Positions 1 to 9,418 of a stretch of DNA of 50,776 bases are shown here, one piece after another. The first letter of the stretch is position 1, and each line of letters opens with the position of its first letter. Location of the stretch: positions 1 through 50,776 of the forward strand of contig JADJTO010000017.1 of NCBI GenBank assembly GCA_016711105.1, in the 5' to 3' direction. Source of the DNA: Micropruina sp. (lineage in GTDB: Bacteria > Actinomycetota > Actinomycetes > Propionibacteriales > Propionibacteriaceae). A program made the position numbers and the translations under genes. A model generated the notes under the pieces. It had not been told where the DNA came from. It did not search any database and was given only the letters and a program-made list of their open reading frames with translations.

Positions 1-1
1 G

Positions 2-1075
2 AGTGCCATCTTCGGCTACGGCCGCCTGCAGCCACTCTTCGAAATCCCCGCAGCCGAGAACATCGAGATCCATGGCTGCGACTCGGTCGTAGTCCAGTAC
101 GGCGACGGACGGCGCGAACTGCGCCCCTGCCGACAGCGATGAGGAGCTGGTCGAGGCGATCCGTTTCCTCGGTGAGTCGGTACGCCTGGCCCGTCCCCTT
201 CGACGATGCCCACCCAACGATGACCCTGGCACTGGGCGACCGGTTCAGAACTGCACGCCATTGGGTTCGGGCTCAGCTATCGGCCATCGATCACCATTCG
301 GCAACACACGCTGACCGAGATCACGCTGCAGGAACTCGCCGCCACAGGCATGATGCCCGAGCCAGTGGCCCGCCTCCTGCACGCCGCCGTGCTGGCCCGC
401 AAGTCGATGGTGATCGCCGGCGACCAGGGTGCCGGCAAGACCACCCTGCTGAGGGCGCTGATCGCCGCCATCCCCGAGAACGAACGATTCGGCACTCTGG
501 AGACCGACTACGAACTCCTCACCCACCTTCAACCCGGACGCCGCAACATGCTGGCCCTTCAGGCCCGCGTCGGGATGGGTGAGATCCAAGACGGTCGTCG
601 GCTCGGCGAGTACTCGGTTGCCGACCTGATCCCCGAGGCCCTGCGGCAGAACCTCTCCCGGCTGGTCGTGGGAGAGGTGCGTGGCGCCGAAGCCGGAGCG
701 ATGTTCGAAGCGATGCAGGCCGGTGCAGGCACGTTGAGCACGACCCACTCGCACTCGGCCGCCTCAACAATGGACCGCCTCGCCTCCAGGGTTGCCCAAG
801 GCGGGGTTCTGACGGTGGACGAGGCCTATCGCCAGGTGGCGCACAACATTCACCTGCTGATTCACGTCCAGCTGAACGATGACACCTGGCGGGGTGGCCG
901 GCGCAGCCGCCGGATCGGCGAGATCAGGCAACTGACCGGCGGAATGGAAGCTGGGCGTCCGATCACACATCTCGTCTACCAGGCACCAACCGAGGTCAGT
1001 CCCGAACTGTTTCACGCCGACCCAGAATTCATGACCGAGTTGGCCGCGTTCGAGGGCGGGTGGGATCAGTCATGA
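2..1075 (+). CDS. Tad/Flp pilus ATPase, CpaF/TadA-like (5' partial, frameshifted)
   Basis: Secretion ATPase that powers assembly of Tad/Flp pili at the cytoplasmic membrane. The P-loop GDQGAGKTT lies near base 420. Downstream come an acidic region (GTLETDYELL), the LVVGEVRGAEA box and TTHSHSA, which fit the VirB11/TadA family. The 5' end lies before the window. The frame breaks three times near the start: CCCC at 124-127, CCCC at 195-198 and AA at 249-250. Dropping one base at each restores a continuous reading with HAIGFGLSYRPSITIR and LTEITLQEL just before the ATP site. Base 250 to the stop is open. The stop overlaps the start of the TadB gene (ATGA). The frameshifts are more likely assembly errors than decay because the rest of the operon is intact. 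Confidence 0.85.
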
Positions 1076-1929
1076 CACCGATCGTGGTTCTCCTGGGCTC
1101 GCTGACCGTGGCCGGCCTGTGTCTCCTGATCCTCGGGCTGACACCCCGCATAGCTCCACTATCCACAGGTTCCTCCACAAGCCTGTGGACGAAGCGTCGG
1201 CCGCACCTAGTGGCCCTCGTCCGGCGCTGGGGTTTGCGGGTGGCGCTCGCAGTTGCCGGAGGAATTGTCATCGCGGTTGTCACCAGTTGGCCGATCATGA
1301 TTGTCCTGATTCCCGCGGCGGGCTTAGGCCTACCACTGCTTCTGGGCCAGTCAGCCAATAGTGAAGTGGAACTCCTGCAATCTCTGGATCGTTGGATCAG
1401 AGGGTTGACCGCGACGCTCCCGACGGGCAAGTCGATCACTGACGCCATTCGCCTGTCGGTCAAACAGGCACCAGCGCAACTGACACCGCACATCGAGCTG
1501 CTGATCGCTCGCCTCGACGACCGCTGGACGGCCAAGCAGGCGCTGTTCGCGATGGCCGATGATCTCTCCAGCGCGGACGCCGACGCGGTGCTCGCCTCCC
1601 TCGGCCTTGCTGCGCAGCGAGGCGGCACCGGAGCGAGCGCCACCCTCTCCGCCCTTGCCGACTCCATCCAAGACCGGTTGCGCGCCCTGCGCGATATCGA
1701 GGCCGAGCGAGCCAAACCTCGAATCGTCGTCCGCCAGGTGACCATCATCACGGCCACCGTGCTGGGCGCGGCACTGATCTTCGGGCGATCCTTCTTCGAG
1801 CCGTACAGCAGCCCGCTCGGGCAAATCCTGCTTGGGCTCCTGCTATCGCTGTACGTCGGGTCGCTGGTCATGCTGCGCCGGATGACCATGCCCCGGCCCC
1901 GGCAACGAATCCTGCGGAGTGCCTCATGA
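1072..1929 (+). CDS. TadB-like pilus assembly membrane protein (type II secretion F domain)
   Basis: Inner-membrane platform protein of the Tad pilus machine, about 285 aa. Hydrophobic segments lie near residues 5-25, 60-95 and, at the C-terminus, 225-275. The central soluble part (PTGKSITDAI, LASLGLAAQRGG, LADSIQDRLRALRDIEAERA) has the GspF/TadB pattern. I chose ATG at 1072 because it overlaps the TGA of the upstream ATPase (ATGA), typical translational coupling. The gene is followed with a 4-base overlap by the TadC-like gene, so both platform subunits are co-translated. The family call is from motifs and context; the exact TadB/TadC naming in actinobacteria is loose. Confidence 0.82.
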   Translation: MTPIVVLLGSLTVAGLCLLILGLTPRIAPLSTGSSTSLWTKRRPHLVALVRRWGLRVALAVAGGIVIAVVTSWPIMIVLIPAAGLGLPLLLGQSANSEVELLQSLDRWIRGLTATLPTGKSITDAIRLSVKQAPAQLTPHIELLIARLDDRWTAKQALFAMADDLSSADADAVLASLGLAAQRGGTGASATLSALADSIQDRLRALRDIEAERAKPRIVVRQVTIITATVLGAALIFGRSFFEPYSSPLGQILLGLLLSLYVGSLVMLRRMTMPRPRQRILRSAS

Positions 1930-2801
1930 ACGGGTTGACCATGGCCACCCTGTCCGGAGCCCTCCTCCTGGGGGGTCTCTGGGCACTTCTGGGGAGCGGA
2001 CGAGTCGTGCATCCACGACTGGCGGATTCCCTCAATCGGCTCGACGGCCGCCGCGCCCCAGCGGCGGTGGTCCCCAGCGGAGCGTTGGAGAAGCTCGGCG
2101 CTCGGGTTCAGGGAGGCGGACGAATCCCGTTGGGGGATGACACCCGGCGGCAACTTCAGCTCCGCGGCCTCACCGCTGAACGATTCCTGGCCCACAAGGT
2201 GGTCGGTGCCATCGTCGGGCTGGCCGTCCCGTCACTGGTCAGCACGGGCCTGCTCTTGGTCTTGGACATCGGACTGACCCTCCCTCTCGTGGCCGCCGTG
2301 GCGTGCGGCGTGATCGGCTTCTTTCTGCCCGACTTGGCCCTGCGGCGCACCGCGGCGACCACCGCGTCCGACGCTGCGGAGTCCTTGTTGACCTTCGTCG
2401 ATCTGGTGACCCTCGAAAGGTTGGCCAATCAATCGGCCACTCAAGCGCTCCATGCCGCGGCCGCCGTCTCGGACTCCACGGTCTTTGTCGCGATTCGGGA
2501 TGCCTTGCAGCGGGCCCGCCTGGAGCAGCGCCCGCCCTACGCTGAACTGAAGCGACTCGGCGCCGACCTTGACTTGCAAGCGCTGTGCGACATCGCCGAC
2601 GTGATGAAGCTCGATGAATCCGGTGCGGCCCTCTCCGGAGCCCTTCGGGCACGGGTGAAGGAACTGCGTGACGGCCATCTGACCGCGGAGAGGATTGCCG
2701 CCAGTGCCATTTCCGAGCGGATGACGTTCTTCATGGTCATCCCCAGCATGGTCTTCGGACTGATCTTCCTCGTACCACCCCTATTGCGGCTCATCGCCTG
2801 A
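1926..2801 (+). CDS. TadC-like pilus assembly membrane protein (type II secretion F domain)
   Basis: Second platform protein of the Tad machine, 291 aa. It has an N-terminal membrane segment, a hydrophobic pair around residues 85-140, a soluble F domain (DAAESLLTFVDLVTLERLANQS, then LCDIADVMKLDESGAALSGAL) and a C-terminal membrane hairpin with MTFFMVIPSMVFGLIFLVPP. ATG at 1926 overlaps the preceding stop. An 18-base gap containing AAGGAGA separates it from the pilin-like gene. Confidence 0.82.
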   Translation: MNGLTMATLSGALLLGGLWALLGSGRVVHPRLADSLNRLDGRRAPAAVVPSGALEKLGARVQGGGRIPLGDDTRRQLQLRGLTAERFLAHKVVGAIVGLAVPSLVSTGLLLVLDIGLTLPLVAAVACGVIGFFLPDLALRRTAATTASDAAESLLTFVDLVTLERLANQSATQALHAAAAVSDSTVFVAIRDALQRARLEQRPPYAELKRLGADLDLQALCDIADVMKLDESGAALSGALRARVKELRDGHLTAERIAASAISERMTFFMVIPSMVFGLIFLVPPLLRLIA

Positions 2802-2818
2802 CACCCCAAGGAGAAATC

Positions 2819-2995
2819 ATGACCTCAACACTGTTCGCCCTCATCGGCTTCGTCCTCTCTCCGCCCAAGCGCGACGAACGAGGGCTGTCCCAATCGACCG
2901 AGAACGCGATTCTGCTTGCTGGCGCGGTGACGATCGCGATCATCGTGATCAGCGCGGTGACCCTCTACGTGACGTCAAAGTTGCCGACCCCATGA
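2819..2995 (+). CDS. Small pilin-like protein (Flp-type candidate, 58 aa)
   Basis: Short protein with a basic N-terminal leader (PPKRDERG), a possible prepilin cleavage glycine, then STENAILLAGAVTIAIIVIS, a single hydrophobic helix as in Flp pilins. The acidic residue lies about six residues after the glycine rather than the usual five, so the processing site is uncertain. ATG at 2819 sits behind a good Shine-Dalgarno (AAGGAGA). The TGA overlaps the next ATG (2992). Its size and its position directly after the TadC gene and before two TadE-like genes make it the best candidate for the major pilin subunit of this locus. Confidence 0.72.
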   Translation: MTSTLFALIGFVLSPPKRDERGLSQSTENAILLAGAVTIAIIVISAVTLYVTSKLPTP

Positions 2996-3354
2996 GTGAG
3001 CGGGGCACGGCTGAGTCGACCCAGTGGGCGCTGCTGTTCCCGGCACTCCTCATGCTCACGCTGGGCCTGATCCAGACTGGCATCTGGCTTCACGGACGCT
3101 CGGTGGTCGCTAACGCGGCCGCCACCGTCGCCGAACTCGCTGCCGAGGCTGGGCACGACCGCGAGGGAGCCATTGCCGCTGGCGAGAGAGTCGCCCGGGC
3201 GGGTGGAGCGAGTGACATCACCATCAGGGTGGTGCGCGATGCCGACACCGTGACGGTCACCGCGGTGGCCGAGATCCCCGTCTTCTTCGACGTCGGTCAA
3301 GGCAGGATCAGCGAGCGGGCGATCCGTCCGGCAGAGCGGGTGAGCCGACCGTGA
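2992..3354 (+). CDS. TadE-like pseudopilin
   Basis: 120-aa protein with the N-terminal pattern RGTAESTQWALLFPALLMLT: a leader ending in glycine, a polar stretch, then one transmembrane helix, as in TadE/TadG minor pilins. The rest is a small extracytoplasmic domain (VVANAAATVAELAAEAG, DADTVTVTAVAEIPVFFD). It overlaps the genes on both sides (ATGA and GTGA), so it is translated as part of the pilus operon. Confidence 0.75.
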   Translation: MSERGTAESTQWALLFPALLMLTLGLIQTGIWLHGRSVVANAAATVAELAAEAGHDREGAIAAGERVARAGGASDITIRVVRDADTVTVTAVAEIPVFFDVGQGRISERAIRPAERVSRP

Positions 3355-3776
3355 AGGCCCGCTCCGAACGCGGCGCCGCTGCCGTCGAGTTCGCCCTGAT
3401 GATCCCCGCTCTGGTGCTGCTGTTCGCCGTCGTGGTGGGTGGGGCGCGGGTGTGGTTCGCCCGGACGACGCTCGACAACATCAGCGGCTCTGCCGCCCGA
3501 GCGGCCTCGCTCGCCCGCAGCGCGAGTGAGGCCGTCCATGACGCGAACCGGGTAGCCCGGATGCAGGCCACGACCGAGGGGTTGCGGTGCGAACCGCTCG
3601 ACCTGGACGTCGACGTCTCCGGCTTCCGGGTACCGGTGGGCACCCCGGCCGCGGTGACCGCCAGAGTGCGCTGCACCGTTGAGTTGTCGGATCTCATCAT
3701 CCCGGGCTGGCCCGGCGGGCTCCGACTGGAGTCCGAGTCCAGATCCGTTCTGGACCGCTACCGAGGGAGAGGTTGA
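3351..3776 (+). CDS. TadE/TadF-like pseudopilin
   Basis: 141-aa protein that starts with a GTG overlapping the previous stop. The N-terminus RSERGAAAVEFALMIPALVL is a textbook TadE motif: cleavage glycine, glutamate five residues later, then a hydrophobic helix. It has two cysteines in the exported part (LRCEPL and VRCTVEL), possibly a disulfide. The next gene starts within its stop codon (TGATG). Confidence 0.8.
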   Translation: MKARSERGAAAVEFALMIPALVLLFAVVVGGARVWFARTTLDNISGSAARAASLARSASEAVHDANRVARMQATTEGLRCEPLDLDVDVSGFRVPVGTPAAVTARVRCTVELSDLIIPGWPGGLRLESESRSVLDRYRGRG

Positions 3777-6631
3777 TGCGGATCGTTCGGGCGATCTCAG
3801 CGGCGACAGTCCTGATGCTGCTGACCTTTGGAACCCCCTTTTTGCTCCTAGCTTGGGGTCTGCCGGCCGTCGACTGGCTGCGTTGGGACGTCCCCGACGA
3901 CGGCCGGGCGTTCAGCTTGGCGCTCACCCTGGCGGCGTGGATCGCCTGGCTGACGGTCGCGGCGTCTGTGCTCGCCGAGATCGTCAACCTCCTGGCCCGC
4001 CGCCAGCTCGTCACCCTGCCGATGATCGGTGGGCTGCAAGTGATCATCGGGGGTCTGCTGCTCGTCGCCTTGTCGCTGACGATCGCCACATCGGTCGCCG
4101 GAGCAGCACCAGGACCGCGCCAGACCGACTCCACCGCGCCTCTGGATGAGAGGGACTCGCGGAGTAGCGAGGCTGCCAATGGCTACCGCGTGCTGGCCGG
4201 GGATGACCTCTGGTCGATCGCCGAGCAGCTCCTGGGCGAAGGGTCTCGCTGGAGCGAGATCGCCGCCGCCAACCCGAGCCTTGCCAGTTCGCCCACGACG
4301 GACCTGCAGCCGGGAACCGTGCTCCGCCTACCGAGCCTGCCCCAGGCCCCGGACGCGACCGTCCCCAAGGTCAAGAAGGTCACGATCACCGCTGGCGACT
4401 CGCTGAGCCGCCTGGCAAAGGAGCACCTGGGTTCAGTCAACAAGTGGCCCGCCATTCACCAAGCGAACAAGGACTTGATCGAGGATCCCGACCTGATTCT
4501 GGTTGGCTGGAAGGTGGTGATTCCCGAAGTCACCAGTGCCGGGGAGCCGAGCGATCAGGAGGGTCACGGCCAACCAAGCGCACTACGCCGCCACCGGTGG
4601 TGGCCCCTGCGACCCCCGAGGCGGCGGGCCAGACCAAGACCGACTCGCCCGAGCCCCATGACGCGCCCGGCCCCGCGATCAGTTCCGCAACGGTGACTGC
4701 GGCTCCCGAGGGACCCAGCATCTCGACCCAGGCCTTGGCGCCGGAGACCGACGACCCGTCCCTACCGCTCACAGGTGGCATCGGTGCGTTGGCTGCCGCC
4801 ATGGTGTTGGGCGGTTTGGAGCTGCGCCGCGCGGGGCAGCTCAGAGCCCGTCCGCTGGGTCGACGGATCGCCCATCCGGCCCCGGAGACTCAGCGCTACG
4901 AGGTGGCCCTGGGTCGCCGGGAGCGCCCCGATCAGGTGTTGCTGCTCGAGCGCGCCTTGCGACAGATCGGTCGCCACTGCCACACCACCGGCACCCCGCT
5001 GCCAGGTCTGGATCGGGTGCTGGTCACCGAAGACCACCTGGAGTTCCGGTGGTCTGGGCTGGCGAGCCCGCCGCCCGCACCGTTCCACGGCTCCAGCCGA
5101 TCCTGGCTGATCTCGCAGGACGAGGCCGGATCCCTACCGACCGACCCTCATCCGGTTGCCTACCCGGCGCTGGTCACCCTTGGGGTCAGCGATCACGGGG
5201 AGTGGGTGATGATCGACCTCGAGCAGGCCGAGCTGGTGGGTCTGCGCGGAGACCCGGAGGCACGGCTGAGTAGCCTTTCGGCGATGCTGGTCGAACTCGG
5301 TTCAGCTCCCTGGTCGGACGAGTTGTCCCTCACCGTGGTCGGGGGTGAACCGGCGTTCGCCGAGAGCGCCCCCTCGGGCCTCGTCCGAGTCTGCGCCAGT
5401 GTCGAGGAGGGCGTCCGACGCGTTGAACAACTAGCTCGGAGACGAACCGCCGCCTACCGCACCGAGGGTGCGCAAACAGCCCACAGCAGAGTCGACCCCG
5501 ACCGGGCCGAGTCGGTCGCGGCTCAGATCTTCTTGTTCTGCGACGCCATCGACGCCGATCAGCACCTGCGGCTGGCCGCAGCGCTCGAGGGCAAAGGCAT
5601 CGCCATGGCCGCCGTGGTCGGCACCGAGGATCCGTCGCTGGCGCACTGGGCGATCCGCAACCCCGACGCGCCCATGCTCAGCTCCAGGACGGGTGCCGTT
5701 GAGGTGCGGGCAGCAACCATCCCCCGCCACACCCGGGAGGCCATCGTCGCCCTGGTCGACTCTCTGGACGAGACCAGTCACACCTCGGCGCCCTGGTGGC
5801 GCGATGCGGACGAACTCCCCAACGTTCGCACCCTGATGCCCCGACGAGCCCTGGAGGACACCCAGCCCGTGCAGATCATCGACTTGGCCGAGCGGGTGGC
5901 ACCGCACCCGCAGCTGCTCCTGATCGGTCCGATTGAACTAGCGGGCACCGCTGGCGAGCCGCCGGCCCGGGCGCGTCGCCAATGCGAGGAGTACTGCGGC
6001 TGGCTGCTGGAGAATCCCGGACGCACCGCCACCGCGATGAGCCGCGAGCTGATGGTAGCCGACGGCACCCGCCGCTCGAACATGAGCCGGCTCCGCAGCT
6101 GGCTGGGCAACGCTCCGGACGGCAGCACGTACCTTCCCGAGGCGTATTCGGGCCGGATTTCGCTCCACCCGGGGATCAGCTCCGACTGGCAGCAACTGCA
6201 GATCCTCACCGGCCCCGGCATCAATCACCTGAGCACGGCCTCGCTGGCGGCCGTCCTCGACTCCGTCCGGGGCGCGCCGCTGGCCGACGCCGCACCCGGG
6301 CAATGGCATTGGGCTGAAGAACTCCGCACAGACATGGTGTCCCTGATCCGCGATGCCGGCGTCCTGCTGGCCGAGCAAGCCCGCTCGAACGGTGATCTGG
6401 ACTTGGCCCGCTGGGCCGCGACCCGGGCCCTGATCGTTGCCCCCCGACGATGAATACCTGATCCGGGAGCGGGTGCTCACCGAACACCGAGCCGGCAACA
6501 TCGGCGAGGTCGAACGCCTCGTCCTCCGGATCACCCGACAGGCCCGCGTGGAAGGATTCGACCTTCAGCCCGAGACCGTCCGAGTCTGCCAGGAGCTGAT
6601 GGAGGGGCGCGTCCGGGCCCGCGCCCTGTAA
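3776..6631 (+). CDS. Membrane LysM protein fused to a BTAD-type regulatory domain (two frameshifts)
   Basis: Reconstructed as one protein of about 950 aa. Two hydrophobic hairpins (residues 1-30 and 40-110) are followed by two LysM domains (VLAGDDLWSIAEQLLGEG, then TITAGDSLSRLAKEHLG), a Pro/Thr-rich linker, another membrane segment (GGIGALAAAMVLGGLEL) and a large cytoplasmic part. This ends in a winged-helix-like stretch (RTATAMSRELM, RRSNMSRLRSWLG) and a BTAD-type helical repeat domain. The frame breaks at GGGG 4541-4544 and in the C run 6440-6445. Adding one G and removing one C restores it, and the second fix joins ALIVAP to DDEYLIRERVLTEHRAGN. Such LysM-BTAD proteins sit at the ends of actinobacterial Tad loci and may couple the cell wall to pilus expression; that role is inferred. 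Confidence 0.75.
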
Positions 6632-6641
6632 TCCCGCAGGG

Positions 6642-7367
6642 TCAGCCGCGGCCGACCGAGCCAGCGTCAGTGAGCAACGGCACGATCTCCGAGAGGTCTC
6701 GCACCACGTCATCCGGCACAGCTGTCGAGGGGGTCAGGTGATCTCCGGCGTACATCGGGTGCTCCAGCAGGATCGTCCGCATCCCCACCGCGGCCGCTCC
6801 CTCAATGTCCTCGTGCAGCCGATCACCAACGAACACTGCCTCCTCGGCCGACACCCCCAGCTCCGCCAGAACAGCGTGGAAGGCGTCCGGGTGCGGCTTA
6901 GTCACCCCGATCTCGCAGCTGTAGACCTCGGCGTCGATCAGGTCGGCCACGCCGTCGCGCTCGAACAGGCCGCGGTGATAGTCCCTGGGCCAGGTGGTGT
7001 TGGACAGCACGCCGATCCGTAGGCCCGCCGACGACAACGCGTCCAACACCGGCCACACCCCCGGATGGGTCAGCGTGTGCGGCTCCCAGAAGTCCCAATA
7101 CGCCGCCAAACCCGCCTCGGCGGCGGCCGAAGATGGCTCCACGCCGCAGGAAGCAAGGATCTCCGCCAGCGTGCGGGATCGGTGCTCCTCCCGGGCTGCC
7201 TGCCACGCCGCTTGATCGGCTGCCAACAGACCCGCGGTCAGGTCATTCAACGCGCAGGCCATGGTCCCGTACCCGCGCGCGAAAGCCACCCAGGCGGCAC
7301 GGCCGTCCACCTCATGCCAAGGAGTGAGCGTGCCACCCCAGTCGAAAATGACCGCCTTCACAACCAT
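6642..7367 (-). CDS. HAD-superfamily hydrolase
   Basis: 241-aa haloacid-dehalogenase-type phosphatase. Motif I is FDWGGTLT with the nucleophilic Asp, motif II is VLSNTTW, motif III is the lysine in GVTKPHPDAF, and motif IV is FVGDRLHEDIEGA. A cap domain lies between motifs I and II. The substrate cannot be told from sequence. The gene converges on the pilus operon with only 10 bases between stops. Confidence 0.88.
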   Translation of the reverse strand: MVVKAVIFDWGGTLTPWHEVDGRAAWVAFARGYGTMACALNDLTAGLLAADQAAWQAAREEHRSRTLAEILASCGVEPSSAAAEAGLAAYWDFWEPHTLTHPGVWPVLDALSSAGLRIGVLSNTTWPRDYHRGLFERDGVADLIDAEVYSCEIGVTKPHPDAFHAVLAELGVSAEEAVFVGDRLHEDIEGAAAVGMRTILLEHPMYAGDHLTPSTAVPDDVVRDLSEIVPLLTDAGSVGRG

Positions 7368-7454
7368 GCCCTCACCCTAGGCGAGGACCGCCTTCACAAC
7401 CCCGAGAGACGCAAACCACAGCTAACCCACAGCGAGGCCAACAACAGTGAATCC

Positions 7455-8894
7455 ATGACCACCTTGCACGACCGGCCCCGCACCGCCCCGGTTGCCCAGC
7501 CGGATCCCCGACCCTCGATCGCCCAGCGCTACGCCGCCCAGGCCCGCGCCCGCAACTGGCGCGCCGACGGCCTGGAGTTCGTCGGCTGGGTCAGCATGGC
7601 CGTCTCGGTCGCGCTGTTCCTGGCCGATGGCGGAGCCGCGCAGTTCGGCACCATCAGTGACGCCTTCTCCTCGGTCGGCATCCTGGCCGGGCTGACCAGC
7701 ACGAACGCACTCTTGCTGATGCTGCTGCTGGCCGCCCGGATCCCGGTGATCGACGCCACGCTGGGCCAGCCCAGGGCGACCAGTTTGCACGCGAAACTGG
7801 GCCAGTGGGTGGTGATCGGTCTGGTGATCCACACCATGTTCTTGATCGCCGGCTACGCCATGTCGGCCTCGGCCACCTGGCTCGCCCAGTTCCTCTACTT
7901 CTGGGGCGCCACCGCCGACTTCGGTTGGGCCGTGCTGGGCATGGTGTTGTTCCTGGTCATCTCCTTCACCTCGGTCGCGGCTGCCCGCAAGAAGCTTCCC
8001 TACGAGGTCTGGCACGCGATTCACCTGGCCAGCTACGTCGCTGTCGGGGCGTCCATCCCGCACATGTTCTCGATGAGCGGCCTGTTCGCCACCAACGCGG
8101 CGGCCCGCTGGTACTGGATCGTCCTGCTAGCCCTGACCGGCCTCGCCCTGCTCGTTTTCCGGCTCGGGATCCCGCTGCTCTCCACCCTGGACAGCCGCCT
8201 CACCGTCAGCCGGGTAACCCAGGTCACCCCTGACGTGATCAACATCGAGGTCACCGGACGCCGGGTCGCCGACCTGGGCGCCCGCGCCGGACAGTACTTC
8301 CACTGGCGCTTCCTGGCCCCCGGGCTGTGGTGGCACCAGCACCCGTTCTCGATCTCGGCCGCCCCGACCGCCAACACGCTGCGGATCACCGTCCGAAACC
8401 TCGGCAAGGGCACCGCGGCGCTGATGAACGTCCGCCCCGGCACCCTGGTCGCCATCGAAGGCCCGTACGGAACCTTCTCCGATGCCGCCCGGACCACGCC
8501 CGAGGTGGTCATGATCGGCGCCGGGGTCGGCATCGCCCCGATTCGGGCGTTGCTCGAAGAGACCGCGATCATCCCCGGACGAGCGGCGGTCGTCCTGCGG
8601 GCCTCCCGCCCCGAAGAGCTGTACTTACTGCACGAGATCACCGAGTTGTGCCGTCGACGGGGCGCCGCGCTGATCACCCTGGTCGGGCCCCGGGCCCGGA
8701 TCGACCTCCAAGGAACCACCCGCTGGGTCCCGCAGCACCAGGCGAACCTCAGCCTGACCCAGATCGCCCCCTATCTCGCCGAAGCGGACGTCTTCGTCTG
8801 CGGTCCGGACGGCTTCACCGACGCGGTGATCGCTGATCTGAAGGGCCACGGCGTACCCGATTCCCGCATCCATGAAGAAAGGTTCGTCTGGTGA
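7455..8894 (+). CDS. Ferric-reductase-like membrane flavoprotein (FAD/NAD(P)H oxidoreductase)
   Basis: 479 aa. The N-terminal half has six or so membrane helices with paired histidines (SLHAKLGQ / LVIHTMF and VWHAIHLASY / SIPHMF), typical of haem-binding ferric reductase or NADPH-oxidase domains. The C-terminal half is a ferredoxin-reductase-type module: HPFSIS binds FAD, GAGVGIAPIRALLE binds NAD(P)H, and CGPDGF lies near the end. ATG at 7455 is used because the homologous part begins soon after; no strong Shine-Dalgarno is visible. The stop overlaps the GTG of the FMN-binding protein, and the ApbE gene follows, so this is the electron input of a membrane-spanning flavin electron-transfer module. 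Confidence 0.88.
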   Translation: MTTLHDRPRTAPVAQPDPRPSIAQRYAAQARARNWRADGLEFVGWVSMAVSVALFLADGGAAQFGTISDAFSSVGILAGLTSTNALLLMLLLAARIPVIDATLGQPRATSLHAKLGQWVVIGLVIHTMFLIAGYAMSASATWLAQFLYFWGATADFGWAVLGMVLFLVISFTSVAAARKKLPYEVWHAIHLASYVAVGASIPHMFSMSGLFATNAAARWYWIVLLALTGLALLVFRLGIPLLSTLDSRLTVSRVTQVTPDVINIEVTGRRVADLGARAGQYFHWRFLAPGLWWHQHPFSISAAPTANTLRITVRNLGKGTAALMNVRPGTLVAIEGPYGTFSDAARTTPEVVMIGAGVGIAPIRALLEETAIIPGRAAVVLRASRPEELYLLHEITELCRRRGAALITLVGPRARIDLQGTTRWVPQHQANLSLTQIAPYLAEADVFVCGPDGFTDAVIADLKGHGVPDSRIHEERFVW

Positions 8895-9418
8895 GTACTC
8901 GATCCAAGACCGCCGTCCTGCTCGCCTCCGCCGGAGTCCTGGCCGCCGGCTGGCAGATCGGCACCGCCCAGGGGCAGACCACCGCCCTCTCCACCGACAC
9001 CGCCACCACAACGACGGAGACCACGACCGCAACCCCCACAGCAACCCCAACAACAACGACTCCCACGACCACCGCCCCGACCACAACGGCCACCGCCGAA
9101 ACCACGCCGACCACCTCGGCCAGCGCCTCAACCTCCGGCGGCGCGACTGGCACTTTCACCGGCGCCACCGCGTCCAACCGCTTCGGCACGGTCACGGTCA
9201 CCGTCACCCTGAAGGCCGGCAGCATCACCGACGTGTCGGCCAAGGCCACGATCTATGAGCAGAAGTCGGCCCGCTACGTGAACATGGCCCTGCCGACGCT
9301 GAAGAGCGAGGTGATCGCCGCCGACAGTGCGGACGTGAGCAACGTCAGCGGCGCCACCTACACCACCAGCTCCTACCTGACCTCGTTGCAGTCGGCGTTG
9401 GACAAGGCCGGACGATGA
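8891..9418 (+). CDS. Secreted or anchored FMN-binding domain protein with Thr-rich stalk
   Basis: 175 aa, GTG start overlapping the upstream stop. It has an N-terminal hydrophobic signal or anchor (KTAVLLASAGVLAAGW), then about 55 residues made almost entirely of Thr, Ala and Pro, then a small FMN-binding domain from about residue 85. The C-terminal motif SGATYTT is the flavinylation site; the final threonine of SGATYT (about residue 158) should carry covalent FMN. The ApbE transferase that would attach it is the next gene. The Thr-rich stalk probably spans the cell wall and could be glycosylated (inference). Confidence 0.88.
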   Translation: MSTRSKTAVLLASAGVLAAGWQIGTAQGQTTALSTDTATTTTETTTATPTATPTTTTPTTTAPTTTATAETTPTTSASASTSGGATGTFTGATASNRFGTVTVTVTLKAGSITDVSAKATIYEQKSARYVNMALPTLKSEVIAADSADVSNVSGATYTTSSYLTSLQSALDKAGR

